The notes beneath the pieces are model-generated. The model was not told where the DNA came from. It was given only the letters and a program-made list of their open reading frames with translations, and searched no databases. 6,373 nucleotides of DNA, from assembly GCA_035532755.1 (NCBI GenBank), contig DATKQI010000328.1, positions 1 to 6,373 on the forward strand, in the 5' to 3' direction. Positions 4,497 through 6,373 of the stretch are shown here, in pieces (the first letter of the stretch is position 1; the number at the start of each line of letters is the position of its first letter). Position numbers and translations under genes: made by a program. Source of the stretch: DATKQI01 sp035532755 (lineage in GTDB: Bacteria > Pseudomonadota > Alphaproteobacteria > Acetobacterales > Acetobacteraceae).

Positions 4497-6373
4497 ATGC
4501 CCGACCGCCAAGCCGCCGACCTGGTTGACGCCTTCATCGCCCGCTGGGACGGGACGGAGCAGGCCGAGCGCGCGAACTATGTCACGTTCCTGAACGAATT
4601 ATGCGCCGTCCTGGGCGTGCCGGCGCCCGACCCCGCACGCGGCGGCAGCGGCGCCTACCGGTTCGAACGCAACGTGACGCATCACGAGGCGGACGGCACC
4701 ACCACCACGCGCCGGATCGACCTGTACAAGCGCGGCTGCTTCGTGCTGGAAGCCAAGCAGGGCGCGCGGGAGGTGGCGCAAACCGTGCTGTTCGGGGAGA
4801 CGCAGGCGGCACGGCGGGCGATGGTGCGGCACTCGCCGGGCTGGGCGAAGGCGATGCTGGCGGCGAAGGGGCAGGCCGACGGCTATGCCCGCGAACTGCC
4901 GGTGGAGGAAGGCTACCCGCCGTTCCTGATCGTGTGCGACGTGGGATTCTGCTTCGACCTCTATGCCGATTTTTCCGGCACCGGCAAGCATTACGCGCAA
5001 TTCCCGGACAGCACGGGCTTCCGCCTGTACCTGGCGGATTTGCGCGACCCCGCCATCCGCGAACGGCTGAAGCGCGTATGGAAGGAGCCGCTGACGCTCG
5101 ACCCCGCGCGTCGGCGCGAGGAGGTGACGCGGGACATCGCCGCCCTGCTCGCCCGGCTGGCCGCGGCGCTGGAGGGGCGTGGGCACGCGGCGGAACACGT
5201 CGCCACCTTCCTCATGCGCTGCATCTTCTGCATGTTCGCCCAATCGGTCGGGCTGCTGCCCGGCCCGGCATCTTTCACGGAGTTGCTGGAAAGCTGCCGT
5301 GCCGATCCGCACACATTCGCCGGGCTGGTGGGCGAGTTGTGGCGAGCGATGAACGGCGGCGGGTTCTCGGCGGCGGTACGGGCGGATGTGCGCCGGTTCA
5401 ACGGCGGGCTGTTCGCCCCCGGCCCGCATGGCGGAGCGGAGCCGCTGCCGCTGGATGCGGACATGATCGGCCTGCTCGCCACCGCCGCGCGGCGGAACTG
5501 GGCGGATGTGGAACCGGCGATCTTCGGCACCCTGCTGGAGAATGCGCTGGATGCGCGCCAGCGTGGCCAGTTGGGCGCGCATTTCACCCCGCGCGCCTTC
5601 GTGGAACGGCTGGTGCTGCCCACGGTGATGGAGCCGCTGCGGGCCGAGTGGGACGCAGTGAAGGCCGCGGCCAGCGAGAAGGCCGAGGGCGGGGACCGCG
5701 CGGCGGCCGCGGCGGTGCTGCGCGGTTTCCACGCCAGGCTGTGCGCCGTGCGGGTGCTGGACCCCGCCTGCGGATCGGGTAATTTCCTGTATGTGACGCT
5801 GGAATTGATGAAGCGGCTGGAGGGCGAGGTGCTGGACACGCTGGCCGACCTGGTGCCCGGCGAGGGCGACCGGCTGGCGCTGAGCGGGGCGAGCGTGGAC
5901 CCGCACCAGTTCCTCGGGCTGGAGAAGAATCCGCGCGCGGTGCCGGTGGCGGAGCTGGTGCTGTGGATCGGCTGGCTGCAATGGCATTTCCGCACCCGCG
6001 GCAAGGCCCCACCGGCCGAACCGATCCTTCGGGATTTCCACAACATCCGCGAGGCGGATGCGCTGCTGAACTTCGAGCGCGAGGAGATCGAGCGCGATGC
6101 GGCCGGCAAGCCGGTCACCCGCTGGGGCGGCCGGCTGAAGGACCATCCGGTGACCGGGGAGGAGGTGCCGGACGAAACGGATCAGGTGGCGGTGCTGCGC
6201 CCGGTGGGGGCGAAGCAGACGCGCTGGCCGGCGGCGGATTTCATCGTCGGCAACCCGCCGTTCATCGCCGGGAAGGACCTGCGGGCCGAGTTGGGCGAGG
6301 GCTATGCCGGGGCGTTGTGGGCCGCCTATCCGAAGGTGCCGAAATCGGCCGATATCGCGCTGCATTTCTGGTG
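4497..6373 (+). CDS. MmeI-like restriction-modification enzyme/DNA methyltransferase, 3'-truncated
   Basis: An open frame of 625 codons that runs off the window end. The N-terminus (residues 8-45, with ARWDG, ERANY, FLNELC and GVPAPDP) is typical of MmeI-like proteins. A nuclease signature follows, D75-X9-E85-A-K87, the D-X9-EXK spacing known from MmeI. A helical spacer leads to GAHFTP (360-365), then SAM-binding motif I DPACGSGNF (422-430) and the catalytic NPPF (586-589) of N6-adenine methyltransferases. The target-recognition and C-terminal parts would lie beyond the window; full-length relatives are about 900 residues or more. Such enzymes methylate and cut DNA in one chain (type IIL/IIG). 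Relatives also serve as the methylase of DISARM defence systems, and the missing right side would decide. ATG 4497 is the only possible start before an in-frame stop at 4482, but its SD is poor. Confidence 0.92.
   Translation, partial: MPDRQAADLVDAFIARWDGTEQAERANYVTFLNELCAVLGVPAPDPARGGSGAYRFERNVTHHEADGTTTTRRIDLYKRGCFVLEAKQGAREVAQTVLFGETQAARRAMVRHSPGWAKAMLAAKGQADGYARELPVEEGYPPFLIVCDVGFCFDLYADFSGTGKHYAQFPDSTGFRLYLADLRDPAIRERLKRVWKEPLTLDPARRREEVTRDIAALLARLAAALEGRGHAAEHVATFLMRCIFCMFAQSVGLLPGPASFTELLESCRADPHTFAGLVGELWRAMNGGGFSAAVRADVRRFNGGLFAPGPHGGAEPLPLDADMIGLLATAARRNWADVEPAIFGTLLENALDARQRGQLGAHFTPRAFVERLVLPTVMEPLRAEWDAVKAAASEKAEGGDRAAAAAVLRGFHARLCAVRVLDPACGSGNFLYVTLELMKRLEGEVLDTLADLVPGEGDRLALSGASVDPHQFLGLEKNPRAVPVAELVLWIGWLQWHFRTRGKAPPAEPILRDFHNIREADALLNFEREEIERDAAGKPVTRWGGRLKDHPVTGEEVPDETDQVAVLRPVGAKQTRWPAADFIVGNPPFIAGKDLRAELGEGYAGALWAAYPKVPKSADIALHFW

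Noticed and set aside
3818..4537. 239-codon version of the haemoglobin frame
   Set aside because: The upstream 105 residues are basic low-complexity sequence that antisenses the lipoprotein gene. A strong SD and the conserved globin N-terminus place the start at 4222.
4991..6118. 375-codon minus-strand frame rich in Ser/Arg/Pro
   Set aside because: Composition is typical of an out-of-frame reading of a GC-rich gene, and it lies wholly inside the MmeI-like coding sequence.
4599..6365. Long 588-codon open frame on the minus strand opposite the MmeI-like gene
   Set aside because: It is rich in Arg, Gln, His and Pro with no recognisable domain, and it mirrors a plus-strand frame carrying clear nuclease and methyltransferase motifs. 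Very GC-rich genes commonly leave the opposite strand open.

Overview
The window is GC-rich DNA with dense, mostly compact genes and strong Shine-Dalgarno (SD) sites. It suggests an alphaproteobacterium, possibly Rhodospirillales/Acetobacteraceae. That placement rests on general composition and protein flavour, not on a marker gene. By eye it has two compositional halves. Positions 1 to about 3,660 are less GC-rich with more mixed third codon positions. About 3,660 to the end is very GC-rich with G/C at almost every third position.

Left half (85-3602, all minus strand, transcribed right to left): this looks like a polymorphic toxin-immunity locus. An AT-rich promoter at about 3631-3659 precedes a 356-residue protein with a hydrophobic segment, a proline-rich linker and a C-terminal AHH-type (HNH/EndoVII superfamily) nuclease domain. 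Next comes an immunity-like protein of the Imm11/DUF1629 (MXAN_0049) type. It is followed by a broken, frameshifted fragment of a second toxin C-terminus and a second immunity paralogue (about 73% identical to the first by hand count). The last gene is a membrane methyltransferase of the isoprenylcysteine carboxyl methyltransferase (ICMT) type, closed by a strong hairpin. The toxin-tail/immunity block is tandemly duplicated with a period of about 985 bp. A 43-bp spacer repeat at 1742-1784 recurs at 17-58, suggesting that the array continues left of the window.

Right half: just upstream of the toxin promoter, on the plus strand, lies what appears to be the first 30 or so codons of an ethanolamine ammonia-lyase large subunit gene (eutB). 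It breaks off exactly at the stop codon of a convergent single-domain bacterial haemoglobin gene (3818-4222, minus). Diverging from the haemoglobin gene, with only 45 bp between start codons, is a 64-residue lipoprotein gene. It is followed by the 5' two thirds of a large MmeI-like single-chain restriction-modification enzyme or DNA methyltransferase (4497 to the window end, open).

Overall, an interbacterial-conflict locus and a putative restriction-modification gene flank a scarred junction. This is typical of an accessory or defence region. The most unusual content is the decaying toxin-tail/immunity array and the way immunity start codons are wired to toxin reading frames.
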